Below are positions 38,501 to 51,866 of a stretch of 64,000 bases of DNA, piece after piece (position 1 is the stretch's first letter; every line of letters starts with the position of its first letter). The DNA is taken from assembly GCA_947095535.1 (NCBI GenBank), contig OX352773.1, forward strand, positions 107,429,685 to 107,493,684. Direction: 5' to 3'. This stretch comes from Poecilobothrus nobilitatus (taxonomy: Eukaryota; Arthropoda; Insecta; Diptera; Dolichopodidae). The position numbers and the translations under genes are program-made. The notes under the pieces are model-generated. The model ran no database searches. It saw nothing but the letters and a program-made list of their open reading frames with translations, and was not told where the DNA came from.

Positions 38501-39949
38501 GTGAACCTAAATTTGGCGCAGTCGGTATAATTGCAGCTTTCTGTATCTGGTAATTGAAAAAATTCTCTATTTTTTATGGATATGATTATTTCATTATTTC
38601 TCCAACAATTTGATCTAGAATGCATGAGCGAGTTCTAGTTGAGTCTGATTTGGCTCTTTTTAGTATTTCAATTAATGTTTCAATTTTTACTTTCGTTAAC
38701 CGATTTCTGGCGATTTAGTTCATGTTCCCATAGTCAACCACGTTGTAGTTAGTCAATAACATACCATTAATATCTTAATGACTTTATGGTCAAACGCCGC
38801 AATATCACATAGCTCAACATTAATATTATCTATCTTGTTACAGAGATTGGTGATCACGTCGTCGATTAATGTGGCTGATTTCTAGTTCTGGTAACATTCG
38901 TGTTATCAAGGATGTTAACAATAAGGGATGTAGTACTCTATGTCGTATCAATGTATTTAATAGACGTGCAATATATTACGTGCACTAATTTATACAGACG
39001 TGCAATAATTTTGCATTCGTTAGTGTTATCTACATTTGCATTTTGCGCTATTATTGATTCCATCAGCAGGACATCTGATTCAAATTCTTCTTCAACGCGT
39101 GTTAATCTTATTCTGGGTTTCCTTATTTTCGTTTTATTGATTGTTCCAATAGTTTATAAAGTTTTTTATTCAACCAGGAAATTTTTTTTTAATTATTTAC
39201 TTTGAATCTGTTATTGATTTGTTTTAATTTACACAAAAATTTCATGTTTAAAATGTTATTTAGCTCATTTTAATTTTTAATTGATTCGTAAAATTCAACT
39301 GTACATTTTTTTTTAGCAGATTCAATATTATTAATGTTATGTTTGTTTACAGTTTTTATAGCCTTTACTTCTAATATTTTTGAATAAACCTACATATGTA
39401 CATTATTTATAGATGTATGTAAGTTATCTATCCTGCAAACTTAAATTCATAAATTATAAATTCCGTTTTCTCTATATTACTTAAATTGCTCTGTCAAATA
39501 AACAAAAGTGTCAAATTACAATTCTTACATTTATATATTTTTTTTTCATATAATTTCTACTGTCGCATAATTGCAACTAGTTATTTCCAACTTTACAAAA
39601 TATGATAAAATATTATCTACCTGTACAAATTATTTATAAAACAAGTAAATGTAACAGTAAGTCGATGCAACCGACTTATTAATACCCTACACCTGAATAA
39701 TTCGAATTAAATTAAAAATCCATAAGTGTTTTTGGCAGCTGCTTGAACTTCTTCCCTTTTCTGTCTTATTCAACTCGAATTTTAAGAACGTAAAAGAGGC
39801 ATCCGCTTGGGATATGCTTGACACCCTTGTATAAAATTTTAAGTTTCTATCTTAATTATTTTCGAAGATTGGTAGTCCTTGGGATGTTTGTGTCAGCTAC
39901 CCGAATTGCCACTCCAATTCATCGAATCCATCTCAGGAACATAAAGAAA

Positions 39950-41110
39950 ACTTGCCAGAATACCATTGTATTAAATTTAAAGGTTCTACTTTTGTTGGTT
40001 TTGGAGATATGCTCGTTGCTCTTGTGCTCGTCCGGAAGTTTCCAAAATACGAACCCATGGTTCAAATTCTTTCAAATGTCAGTTTCCAATTTTACAGAAA
40101 AAGAAACATAACAGAACACCTTTGTACTAAAAATAAAAGTTCTATCTTTGTTGGTTGTGGAGATATACTCGTTTGCTCTGGGGCTCGTCCGGAAGCTTCC
40201 AAGATTTGAACCCATGGACCAAATCCTCACAAATTTCAGAAACATAAATCAAACATGAAGGAACACCATTCTGCCTAATTTAAAGGTTATATCTTTGTTG
40301 CATTTGGAGATAATATCATTTGTTCTGAGGCTCGTTCGGAAGCTTTCAAAATCCGAACCCAAGGACCAAATCCTCTCAAATTTCAGAGGCCTAAATCATA
40401 CATGAAAGAACACCATTATGCCAAAAGTAAAGGTTATATCTTTATTGGTTTTGGAGATAATCTCATTTGCTCTGGGGCTCGTTCGGAAGCTTCCAAAACC
40501 AAACCCATGGACCAAATCCTCTTAAATTTCAGAGACATAAATCAAACACGAAAGAACACCATTGTACCAAATTCAAAGGTTCTACCTTTGTTCGTATTGG
40601 ATATAATCTCATTTGCTCTGCGGCTCGTTCGGAAGCTTCCAAAATTCGAATCCACGGTTCAAATTCTTTCAAATTTAAACCCATGGCCAAATCCTCTCAA
40701 ATTTCAGAGACTTAAATCAAACATGAAAAAACACCATTCGGCCAAATTTAAAGGTTATATATTTGTTGTTTTTGGAGATAATCTCATTTGCTCTGGTGCT
40801 CGTTCGGAAGCTTCCAAATCCAAACCCATGGACCAAATCCTCTTAAATTTCAGAGACATAAATCGAACGGGAAGAAACATCATTGTACAAAATTTAAAGG
40901 TTCTATCTTTGTTGGTTTTGGAAATAATCTCATTTGCTCTGGTGCTCGTTCGGAAGCTTCCAAAACCCAAACCCATGGACCAAATCCTCTTAAATTTCAG
41001 AGACATAAATCGAACGGGAAGAAACATCATTGTACAAAATTTGAAGGTTCTATCTTTGTTGCTTTTGGAGATAATCTCGTTTGCGGAGATTATCTCCAAA
41101 AGCCCGGAAT
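39950..41110 (+). repeat. Tandem repeat, period about 147 bp, about seven copies
   Basis: The anchor CTCGTTCGGAAGCTTCC (or CTCGTCCGG) recurs at 40027, 40184, 40331, 40478, 40624, 40799 and 40945. Steps are mostly 146-147, with one of 157 and one of 175. Repeat phrases include GAACACCATT, TTTGGAGATAATCTC and CCCATGGACCAAATCCT. Confidence 0.85.
41062..41102. repeat. Perfect 17-bp inverted repeat (hairpin)
   Basis: CTTTTGGAGATAATCTC at 41062-41078 is followed by a 7-base loop and its exact reverse complement at 41086-41102. It lies at the end of the last 147-bp repeat. Confidence 0.95.
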
Positions 41111-41249
41111 CATCGGAAGCTTCCAGAATCCGAACCCATGGACGGATTTTGTCCAGATTCGAACTTAGCCTTTCTTTCGTAATTAGTAACCTACTATATA
41201 AATTTCATAAAGATAGCATCATTATTTTTTGAGTTATCGTGCGTACGGG

Positions 41250-41273
41250 CGGACGGACGGACGGACGGACGGA
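41250..41273 (+). repeat. GGAC microsatellite
   Basis: About six tandem GGAC units within the right part of the dispersed element. Confidence 0.9.
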
Positions 41274-43335
41274 CATCGCTAAATCGACTCCGGCGGTGAT
41301 CCTGATTCAGAATATATATACATGTCTATACCTAACTCGCTTCCTTTTGGTGGTTACAAACACCATACCAAAGTTAATATACCCTATACTTTAGGTGTAG
41401 GGTATAAAAAGTAAAGCTAAAATTGGGTCATTATATATATTTTTGAGTAAATTGAGTAAAGTTTATACCTATAAAACATAAAATTATTTAAATTAGATGT
41501 CAATAAAAAAATTATGTTTTAAATTAAGTCGTTATGTAAATTAAAAAATTAAGTTAAAGTAAATTAGTGTGTTTTTTTTATTTTTTTTTTTCTTTTCAGC
41601 CATACTTCTTCTATTAATATATAGATACTATTAATATCTTTATGACTTTATGGTCAAACGCCGCTATATTACATAGCTCAACATTAATATTATGTATCTT
41701 GTTACAGAGATTGGAGATCACATCGTTGATTAATGTGGCTGATTTGTAGTTCTGGTTACATTCGTGTCATCAAGGATGTTAACAATAAGGGCTGTAACTC
41801 TATGTCGTATCAATGCATTTAACGTGCAATATATTACGTGCACTAATTTATATAGACGTGCAATAATTTTGTATTCGTCAGTGTTATCTACATTTGCATT
41901 TTGCGCTATTATTGATTCCATCAGCAGGACATCTGATTCAAATTCTTCTTCAACGCGTGTTAATCTTATTCTGGGTTTCCTTATTTTCGTATTATTGATT
42001 GTTCCAATAGTTTATAAAGTTTTTTATTCAACCAGGAAATTTTTTTTTTATTTATTTATTTTGAATCTGTTATTGATTTGTTTTAATTTACACAAAAATT
42101 TCATATGTACATAAATTCATATGTGCCAATAGTTTATAAAGTTTTTTATTCAACCAGTAAAATTTTTTTTTTTATTTATTTATTTTGAATCTGTTATTGA
42201 TTTGTTTTAATTTACACAAAAATTTCATATGCAAAATGTTATTTAGTTCATTTTAATTTTTTATAGTTTGTAATTAGTTAAACTTTATTCCTTCGGGTCT
42301 CATTAATAATTAATTTACAAAAGAGTTCTTTAACAATATTTGGCAAATTCTACTTGCATTTTCGCTGACGCAAACATATGTTGTTACGCGTGATTTTTAT
42401 TGATGATTCGTAAAATTCAAACTGTTCCTTTTTTTTTTAGCAGAATCAATATTATTAATGTTATGTTTGATTTATATTTGTTTACAGTTTATTGCCTTTA
42501 CTTGTAATATTTTTGAATAAACCTACATATGTACATTATTTATAGACGTATGTAAGTTATCTATCCTGTAACCTTAAATTCATAAATTATAAATTCCGTT
42601 TTTTCTATATTACCTAAATTGCTCTGTCAAATAAACAAAAGTGTCAAATTACAATTCTTACAGTTATATATTTTTTTTCTTCATATAATTTTTACTGTCG
42701 CATAATTGCAACTAGTTATTTCCAACTGTACAAAATATGATAAAATGTTATCCAACTGTACAAATTATTTATAAAATAAAAGTACAACTATAATTGGGTC
42801 ATTACTGAATTAAGTTTATAGATATAAAACATAAAATTATTTAAATTAGCTGTCAATACAAAATTATGTTTTAAATTAAGTTATTATGTAAATTAAAAAA
42901 GTTATTTAGTTATTTAGTTCATTTTAATTTTTTTTATAGTTTGTAATTAGTTAAACTTTATTCCTTCAGGTCTCATTAATAATTAATTTACAAAAAAGTT
43001 CTTTTACAATATTTGGCAAATTCAACTTGCATTTTCACTGACGCAAACATATGTTGTCACGCGTGACTTTTATTTCCCAGGTAAACATATGTTTATTACG
43101 CGTTTGAAATTTTTTCCCAGGTAAGTAAATAATTATTCGGCAAGTTAATAACTTTTTAATAAAAATTGGGAAATTATTTTGAATTGATGAAAAATAAGTT
43201 TTAATTTGTTTCCTAGGTAAATAAATGATGATTCGTAAAATTCAACCGTACATTTTTTTTTAGCACATTCAATATTATTAATGTTATGTTTGTTTACAGT
43301 TTTTATAGCCGTTACTTCTAATATTTTTGATTAAA

Positions 43336-43375
43336 CCTACATATGTAGGCTACATATGTAAACCTACATATGTAG
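43336..43375. repeat. Cluster of TACATATGTA palindromes
   Basis: Three CATATG-centred palindromes within 40 bp, including the 14-bp perfect palindrome CCTACATATGTAGG at 43336-43349. Elsewhere in the satellite only one copy occurs at this point. Confidence 0.85.
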
Positions 43376-46300
43376 ATATGATTCAAATTCTTCTTTAATT
43401 TTTTCTGTCGCATAATTGCAACTAGTTATTTCCAACTGTACAGAATATGATAAAATATTATCCACCTGTACAAATTATTTATAAAATAAAAATACAGCTA
43501 TAATTGGGTCATTACTGAGTAAAGTTTATACCTATAAAACATAAAATTATTTAAATTAGCTGTCAATACAAAATTATGTTTTAAATTAAGTTATTATATA
43601 AATTAAAAAATTAAGTTAAGGTAAATTATTGTTTTTTTTTTATTTTCAGTGCTTGTGAACCTAAATTTGGCGCAGTCGGTATAATTGCCGGTATTTATAT
43701 AGACGTGCAATAATTTTGTATTCGTCAGTGTTATCTACATTTGCATTTTGCGCTATTATTGATTCCATCAGCAGGACATCTGATTCAAATTCTTCTTCAA
43801 CGCGTGTTAATCTTATTCTGGGTTTCCTTATTTTCGTATTATTGATTGTTCCAATAGTTTATAAAGTTTTTTATTCAACCAGGAAATTTTTTTTTTATTT
43901 ATTTATTTTGAATCTGTTATTGATTTGTTTTAATTTACACAAAAATTTCATATGTATATAAATTCATATGTGCCTAGTTTATAAAGTTTTTTATTCAACC
44001 AGTAAAATTTTTTTTTTTATTTATTTATTTTGAATCTGTTATTGATTTGTTTTAATTTACACAAAAATTTCATATGCAAAATGTTATTTAGTTCATTTTA
44101 ATTTTTTATAGTTTGTAATTAGTTAAACTTTATTCCTTCGGGTCTCATTAATAATTAATTTACAAAAGAGTTCTTTAACAATATTTGGCAAATTCTACTT
44201 GCATTTTCGCTGACGCAAACATATGTTGTTACGCGTGACTTTTATTTCCCAGGTAAACATATGTTTATTACGCGTTTGAAATTTTTTCCCAGGTAAGTAA
44301 ATAATTATTCGGCAAGTTAATAACTTTTTAATAAAATTGGGAATTTTGAATTGATGAAAGATAAGTTTTAAATTGTTTCCTAGGTAAATAAATGATGATT
44401 CGTAAAATTCAAACTGTTCCTTTTTTTTTTTAGCAGAATCAATATTATTAATGTTATGTTTGTTTTATATTTGTTTACAGTTTATTGCCTTTACTTGTAA
44501 TATTTTTGAATAAACCTACATATGTACATTATTTATAGACGTATGTAAGTTATCTATCCTGTAACCTTAAATTCATAAATTATAAATTCCGTTTTTTCTA
44601 TATTACCTAAATTGCTCTGTCAAATAAACAAAAGTGTCAAATTACAATTCTTACAGTTATATATTTTTTTTCTTCATATAATTTTTACTGTCGCATAATT
44701 GCAACTAGTTATTTCCAACTGTACAAAATATGATAAAATGTTATCCAACTGTACAAATTATTTATAAAATAAAAGTACAACTATAATTGGGTCATTACTG
44801 AATTAGGTTTATAGATATAAAACATAAAATTATTTAAATTAGCTGTCAATACAAAATTATGTTTTAAATTAAGTTATTATGTAAATTAAAAAATTAAGTT
44901 AAAGTGAATTATTTTGTTTTTTTAATTTATTTTTTTTATTCTCAGTGCTTGTGAACCTAAATTTGGCACAGTCGGTATAATTACAGCTTTCTATATCTTG
45001 TAATTGAAAAAATTCTCTATTTTTTATGGATATGAATAAATATTATGTATATAAATTCCTATGTGCCAATAGATTATAAAGTTTTTTATTCAACCAGTAA
45101 AATTTTTTTTAATTATTTACTTTGAATCTGTTATTGATTTGTTTTAATTTACACAAAAATTTCATGTGTAAAATGTTATTTAGTTCATTTTAATTTTTTT
45201 ATAGTTTGTAATTAGTTAAACTTTATTCCTTCAGGTCTCATTAATAATTAATTTACAAAAAAGTTCTTTAACAATATTTGGCAAATTCTACTTGCATTTT
45301 TGCTGAAGCAAACATATGTTGTTACGCGTGACTTTTATTTCACAGGTAAACATATGTTCGTCGATTAATGTGGCTGATTTGTAGTTCTGGTAACATTCGT
45401 GTTATCAAGGATGTTAACAATAAAGGATGTAGTACTCTATGTCGTATCAATGTATTTAATAGACGTGCAATATATTACGTGCACTAATTTATACAGACGT
45501 GCAATAATTTTGCATTCGTTAGTGTTATCTACATTTGCATTTTGCGGTATTATTGATTCCATCAGCAGGACATCTGATTCAAATTATTCTTCAACGCGTG
45601 TTAATCTTATTCTGGGTTTCCTTATTTTCGTTTTATTGATTGTTCCAATAGTTTATAAAGTTTTTTATTCAACCAGGAAATTTTTTTTTAATTATTTACT
45701 TTGAATCTGTTATTGATTTGTTTTAATTTACACAAAAATTTCATGTTTAAAATGTTATATAGCTCATTTTAATTTTTTTATAGTTTGTAATTAGTTAAAC
45801 TTTATTCCTTCAGGTCTCATTAATAATTAATTTACAAAAAAGTTATTTTACAATTTTTGGCAAATTCTACTTGCAAACATATGTTGTTACGCGTGACTTT
45901 TATTTCACAGGTAAACATATGTTTATTACGCGTTTGAATTTTTTTCCCAGGTATGTAAAAAATAATTCGGCAAGGTAATAACTTTTTAATAAAAATTGGG
46001 AAATTATTTTGAATTGATGAAAAATAAGTTTTAATTTGTTTCCTAGGTAAATAAATGATGATTCGTAAAATTCAACTGTACATTTTTTTTAGCAGATTCA
46101 ATATTATTAATGTTATGTTTGTTTACAGTTTTTATTGCCTTTACTTCTAATATTTTTGAATAAATCTACATATGTACATTATTTATAGACGTATGTAAGT
46201 TATCTATCCTGCAAACTTAAATTCATAAATTATAAATTCCGTTTTTTCTATATTACTTAAATTGCTCTGTCAAATAAACAAAAGTGTCAAATTACAATTC

Positions 46301-46558
46301 TTACATTTATCTATTTTTTTTCTTCATATAATTTTTACAGTCGCATAATTGCAACTAGTTATTTCCAACTGTACAAAATATGATAAAATATTATCCACCT
46401 GTACAAATTATTTATAAAATAAAGGTACAGCTATAATTGGGTCATTACTGAGTAAAGTTTATACCTATAAAACATAATTTTTTTTAAATTAGCTGTCAAT
46501 ACAAAATAATGTTATTATGTAAATTAAAAAATTACGTTAAAGTAAATTATTGTGTTTT

Positions 46559-46575
46559 TATACCCGTACGATAGG
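46559..46575 (+). repeat. 17-bp scar of a dispersed repeat
   Basis: TATACCCGTACGATAGG with the same flanks as the other scars. Confidence 0.75.
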
Positions 46576-47022
46576 AAAAATTTGATGTGTAAAATGTTAT
46601 TTAGTTCATTTTAATTTTTTTTATAGTTTGTAATTAGTTAAACTTTATTCCTTCAGGTCTCATTAATAATTAATTTGCAAAAAAGTTCTTTTACAATATT
46701 TGGCAAATTCAACTTGCATTTTCGCTGACGCAAACATATGTTGTCACGCGTGACTTTTATTTCCCAGGTAAACATATGTTTATTACGTGTTTGAAATTTT
46801 TTCCCAGGTAAGTAAATAATTATTCGGCAAGTTAATAACTTTTTAATAAAAATTGGGAAATTATTTTGAATTGATGAAAAATAAGTTTTAATTTGTTTCC
46901 TAGGTAAATAAATGATGATTCGTAAAATTCAACCGTACATTTTTTTTTAGCACATTCAATATTATTAATGTTATGTTTGTTTACAGTTTTTATAGCCGTT
47001 ACTTCTAATATTTTTGATTAAA

Positions 47023-47062
47023 CCTACATATGTAGGTTACATATGTAAACCTACATATGTAG
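47023..47062. repeat. Second cluster of TACATATGTA palindromes
   Basis: Nearly identical to 43336-43375, as part of a duplicated segment. Confidence 0.85.
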
Positions 47063-48822
47063 ATATGATTCAAATTCTTCTTTAATTTTTTCTGTCGCAT
47101 AATTGCAACTAGTTATTTCCAACTGTACAGAATATGATAAAATATTATCCACCTGTACAAATTATTTATAAAATAAAAATACAGCTATAATTGGGTCATT
47201 ACTGAGTAAAGTTTATACCTATAAAACATAAAATTATTTAAATTAGATGTCAATACAAAATTATGTTTTAAATTAAGTTATTATATAAATTAAAAAATTA
47301 AGTTAAGGTAAATTATTGTGTTTTTTTATTTTCAGTGCTTGTGAACCTAAATTTGGCGCAGTCGGTATAATTGCCGGTAAAACAACTTTCTGTATCTCGT
47401 AATTGAAAAAATTCTCTATTTTTTATGGATATGATTATTTCATTATTTATCCAACAGTTTGATCTAGACATGCATGAGCGAGTTCTAGTTGAGTCTGATT
47501 TGGCTCTTTTTAGTATTTCAATTAATGTTTCAATTTTTACGTTCGTTAACCGATTTCTGGCGATTTAGTTCATGTTCCTATAATCAACCACGTTGTAGTT
47601 AGTCAATAACATACCAGTAATATCTTGATGACTTTATGGTCAAACGCCGCTATATCACATACATTAATATTATGTATCTTGTTACAGAGATTGGTGATCA
47701 CGTCGTCAATTAATGTGGCTGATTTGTAGTTCTGGTAACATTCGTGTTATCAAGGATGTTAACAATAAGGGATGTAGTACTCTATGTCGTATCAATGTAT
47801 TTAATAGACGTGCAATATATTACGTGCACTAATTTATATAGACGTGCAATAATTTTGCATTCGTCAGTGTTATCTACATTTGCATTTTGCGCTATTATTG
47901 ATTCCATCAGCAGGACATCTGATTCAAATTCTTCTTCAACGCGGTTTATCTTATTCTGGGTTTCCTTATTTTCGTATTATTATTTGTTCCAATAGTTTAT
48001 AAAGTTTTTTATTCAACCAGAAATTTTTTTTTAAATTATTTATTTTGAATCTGTTATTGATTTGTTTTAATTTACACAAAAATTTCATATGTATATAAAT
48101 TCATATGTGCCAATAGTTTATAAAGTTTTTTATTCAACCAGTAAAATTTTTTTTTAATTATTTACTTTGAATCTGTTATTGATTTGTTTTAATTTACACA
48201 AAAATTTCATGTGTAAAATGTTATTTAGTTCATCTTAATTTTTTTATAGGTTGTAATTAGTTAAACTTTATTCTTTCAGGTCTCATTAATAATTAATTTA
48301 CAAAAAAGTTCTTTTACAATATTTGGCAAATTCTACTTGCATTTTCGCTGACGCAAACATATGTTGTTACGCGTGACTTTTATTTCACAGGAAACATATG
48401 TTTATTACGCGTTTGAATTTTTTTCCCAGGTAGGTAAATAATTATTTGGCAAGGTAATAACTTTTTAATAAAAATTGGGAAATTATTTTGAATTGATGAA
48501 AAATAACTTTTAATTTGTTTCCTAGGTAAATAAATGATGATTCGTAAAATTCAAACTGTACATTTTTTTTTAGCAGATTCAATATTATTAATGTTATGTT
48601 TGTTTACAGTTTTTAGTGCCTTTACTTCTAATATTTTTGAATAAATCTACATATGTACATTATTTATAGACGTATGTAAGTTATCTATCCTGTAAACCTA
48701 AATTCATAAATTATAAATTCCGTTTTTTCTATATTACCTAAATTGCTCTGTCAAAGAAACAAAAGTGTCAAATTACAATTCTTACATTTATATATTTTTT
48801 TCTTCATATAATTTTTACTGTC

Positions 48823-49181
48823 CGATTTAATTCTTTTCTCAATTTAAAAAAACAAATTATTTTTTTATTTTAGCTTTTATTAAACTAAAAAATAGAATTA
48901 ATCTCTACTGTTAACTTTTATTAACTGACTTTCTAATTGCTAATTAATGTTTAATTAACTACCTGAATTGCTAAATTTGCTGATGAAAGTAAAAACTGTT
49001 ATTTCGTATAAAATATCACTTTTGTTAAAAAAGTAATATTTTATGTGGATCGTTTAACCTTCGATCGTTCATCGACTTTATTTCATAATTATGCATTTCG
49101 ATTTTGTCTGGAGGTGTCGGATTGCATATTATGTTGTCGGCATTTTTATATTTAGATGTTACAGAATATGGTAACGTAACT
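48823..49181 (-). repeat. 3' LTR of the errantivirus
   Basis: 359 bp, matching 55013-55390. On the minus strand it begins AGTTACGTTACC directly after the polypurine tract and ends ...GAATTAAATCG. It lacks a 19-bp stretch present in the other LTR. The env frame reads into it as far as 49025. Confidence 0.9.
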
Positions 49182-50603
49182 CTTCCTTCGTTAAAATTAA
49201 GATTCTCCTGAATTGTTTTAATGGTTTTTACTTTCATTTTACAATATAATAGAATACTTACAATAATTATTAATATTAAGTTTATTATTATAACTAAAGT
49301 AATTCCTGAATAAACAAATTTTTTTATGGAACCTTAGTTCTTCAATTTCTTCTATATTTTTTGTTGTTTTAATTACAATGTCACTTAAAGTTAAAGAATT
49401 ATTTTCAGACTTATAGTCTAAATTAGGAATTACATATTTATTTTTTATTTCTTTGATATTATTATAATATGTCTTATTATCTAGATTTATAATACAATTG
49501 TAGAATTTTATAAAATAATTTCCATTCAATTGAAATTTTCTTTCGTCACAATTAGAAACTAATGTTACATTTTTTGCTAATTGAATTAATAAACTACTAT
49601 CATCTATATTATAAATTTCTGTTGAACAACTTTTTATATTTTTGCAATTTTGCTGAGTAATGCAATGTTTCAGGTCATTTAACTGATGAAGTGCTTTGTT
49701 TAAATCATATTCGTAATATTCACCGCGATATTCTAAAGCTTGTGTAATTGGATATTCTATTGAATTACAAGTATTTTCGTTTGATAAAGGTACGATTAAT
49801 TTTTTATTTATAAAGCTCATTTTATATGGAATTTTAATTAGGAATATTAATTTGTTTGTTGTTGTTTTTGAAAATCCTACTTTTAAGTTTTTTATTTTAT
49901 CTGCGTTAATTTGATATTCTGAAATTTCTTCATGAGTTAAAAGCGATGGATGAATTATATTAATATTGGAAAGTATTATATTGTCTTGTAGTTCGTTTAT
50001 AATTCTGTCTATCTCTTGAATATTTAATTTAATGTCGAATACCGTAATTTTAAGTTGATTTTGGTTAGTTACTTCTTTTAGAAATTCTTGAGTTAACTGT
50101 CTGTCTTCTTTAATAACATTAAGTAATTTATTTATGGATGTGTTAAAATTGTCATTTATTTGTATTTGTTTATTTATTGTTGTTATGACGTTATGGTTGT
50201 TATTGTCAACGGTTTCGAAATGTTGGTTAATTGTTTCTCTGTCGTCGTCATCCATAGTTCCAGCTATCCATTTGTTAATTGTTCCTATGAAATTAAAAAG
50301 TCCTCGTTTATGTATTGAGTGATGTCCGTTTTCTAAAGTTGTTAATTTGTCTTGTAATTTTTCAATGTCTTTAAATAATGAGGAGCTCATGTTTGTTGGT
50401 AGTAAAGTTGTACTTTTTATTATTTCATTTATAACGTTATCTATTTGTTTTAAGTCAATAATATGAAGAGAATAATTAAAAGTTTTTGGTATGAGAATTT
50501 CTTCTTCTTGTATAATAGTATATCCATTTATAGATTCAATTTTCTCTACTTGTAATTGAGTTGATGTCACTTGTGTCATTGTCAGGGTAAGAAATATTAT
50601 CAT
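49025..50603 (-). pseudogene. env: Errantivirus envelope protein, frameshifted before its membrane anchor
   Basis: The frame from ATG 50603 gives 454 codons to 49239. It has a hydrophobic leader (residues 1-14), a cleavage-like site after HKR at residue 100, then the fusion-peptide segment GLFNFIGTINKWIAGTMD and a coiled, Asn/Ile-rich ectodomain with several cysteines. The typical furin site has Arg four residues upstream of the cut; here that position is Ile. The C-terminal membrane anchor is not in this frame. It appears in the adjacent frame beyond a seven-T run at 49319-49325, and that frame continues across the polypurine tract into the LTR to a stop at 49025. Env therefore carries one small indel. 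A splice acceptor lies 6 bases before the ATG. Env overlaps pol by 68 bp. In errantiviruses Env is made from spliced RNA and mediates membrane fusion (established). Confidence 0.85.
49180..49198 (-). promoter_or_regulatory. 3' polypurine tract
   Basis: On the minus strand AATTTTAACGAAGGAAGAG, with the LTR starting at AGTTACG. It primes plus-strand DNA synthesis. The same 19 bases recur inside pol at 51867-51885. Confidence 0.8.
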
Positions 50604-50609
50604 TATTAA

Positions 50610-50620
50610 CTGAAAATTTA
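50610..50620 (-). other. Probable splice acceptor for env mRNA
   Basis: On the minus strand, AAATTTTCAG ends 6 bases before the env ATG. This matches the 3' splice site consensus and the known spliced expression of errantivirus env. Confidence 0.5.
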
Positions 50621-51866
50621 AGAGGTCGTTTTATATTAGTACAGTGTATATTTGATAAGTTGTGTTTTCTGTATTTGGGTTCATCTTTGTGTCTTAGTGA
50701 TTTATAATTTTTTATATAGCCTTGTTTTCTTGTTTCTTCGTAGTCTTCTCTGTTTTTGTTATGTTTATTCAATCTTTTATTTTGGGAATTAATGAGGTTA
50801 TTGTATATTGTTTCTATTGAAATTAAACTGTTTTCAACGTTTGAAGGAGTTGTTTTTATTGTACTGTGGTATTGGTTATTGTAGGACTTTATAGCTTCTA
50901 AGAGCTGAATTCTTATAGGACAGGGTTGTTCTAAATTCAATATACGTAATTTTTCAGTGATTGTATTATTAAGTCTTTCTACGTCTGAATTACCAGTATG
51001 ACTATTAGGTTTGACAAGGTGTAATTCTATATTTTCATTATTAAGGAATTCTTTTATATGAATAGATTTTAATTCATTATCCGCAATTAATTTTTTGGGT
51101 TTTTTGTGATTGAAATAAATTCTTAGTTTTTCTATAATTTCTACGTGATTTCTGTTTTCTAAAGGATAAGCTGTTGCAAATTTTGTGAATTTATCAATAA
51201 AAACTATAAATGTTTGTCTTTTATTTGTGTAGGTATCTACATGTACAATTTGATTTTTATTTGTAGGTATTTCAGATTTTTTAAATTTGGGTTTGATAGG
51301 GTTACGATCATATTTCCCTTGACAACATATATCACAATTGTTTGTAATTTTATTTATTACTAATTTGAGTTGTTTGTTATATATTTTTGTTTTTAAATAT
51401 TCATAAAGAGCAACGATTCCTGGATGTTTTTGTTCTTTATGATGGATAGATACTATTTTTATTAATTCTTCTTCGGTTTTTATATCTTGAGCGAAGAAAG
51501 TACATTTTACGAATTTAATGTTAGGAAATTCTTTAATTAGGGTTTGTTGAAAAACGTTGAAATCATGATCAGATATTTGGGTATATATTGCAACTTTGTT
51601 TCCTGATATATAGGTTTTTAAAGTATTGATTAAGTTTGCTGTAGTTGAATCTGGGTTAATATAGATTCTACGATTTCCTAATATTTGTTCAAATTCTTGT
51701 GTGAAATTAGAGGTAATTATTATTTGGGTTTTAAAACGGTTTACTATTGTTTCTAAAATAGGGATATGGTCATTTTGTTCTTCTTCCTGAGAATGAATTG
51801 TTGGTTGAAGTGAATTATTTTCATTGTTTTGAGAAGAGTTTTCATCATGTTGCGTATTTATGATTT

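Larger units (their letters stand above)
33283..39642 (+). repeat. Satellite, diverged units including a 1.78-kb tandem pair
   Basis: 33283-35058 and about 35059-36835 are tandem copies with offset about 1776. Further rearranged monomers follow up to 39642. Two 17-bp dispersed-repeat scars lie inside (33702 and 35487). No gene supported. Confidence 0.8.
39643..41415. mobile_element. 1.77-kb dispersed element inserted in the satellite
   Basis: Satellite sequence is interrupted at aagtaaa (39643-39649) and resumes at the same seven bases (41409-41415), a likely target-site duplication. Near its ends the element has inverted copies of CCCTACACCT / AGGTGTAGGG (about 39683 and 41393). It contains seven 147-bp repeats, a perfect hairpin, a GGAC microsatellite and a right part (GGACAT, ATCGACTC, GTGATCCTGATTCAGAATATATATAC) of a kind I remember as common in fly genomes. 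The long overlapping frames within it (up to 276 codons) arise from the 147-bp repeats and are not convincing genes. The class is uncertain. Confidence 0.65.
41416..48822 (+). repeat. Satellite, rearranged monomers
   Basis: Shorter, shuffled units. 42900-43690 is largely repeated at 46600-47380, and 42040-42260 at 43890-44110. It contains palindrome clusters (43336 and 47023) and one scar (46559). No gene supported. Confidence 0.8.

Noticed and set aside
40402..41232. 276-codon frame and its overlapping frames on both strands
   Set aside because: They translate the 147-bp tandem repeats in several frames at once. The period of 147 is divisible by three, so open frames persist by chance.
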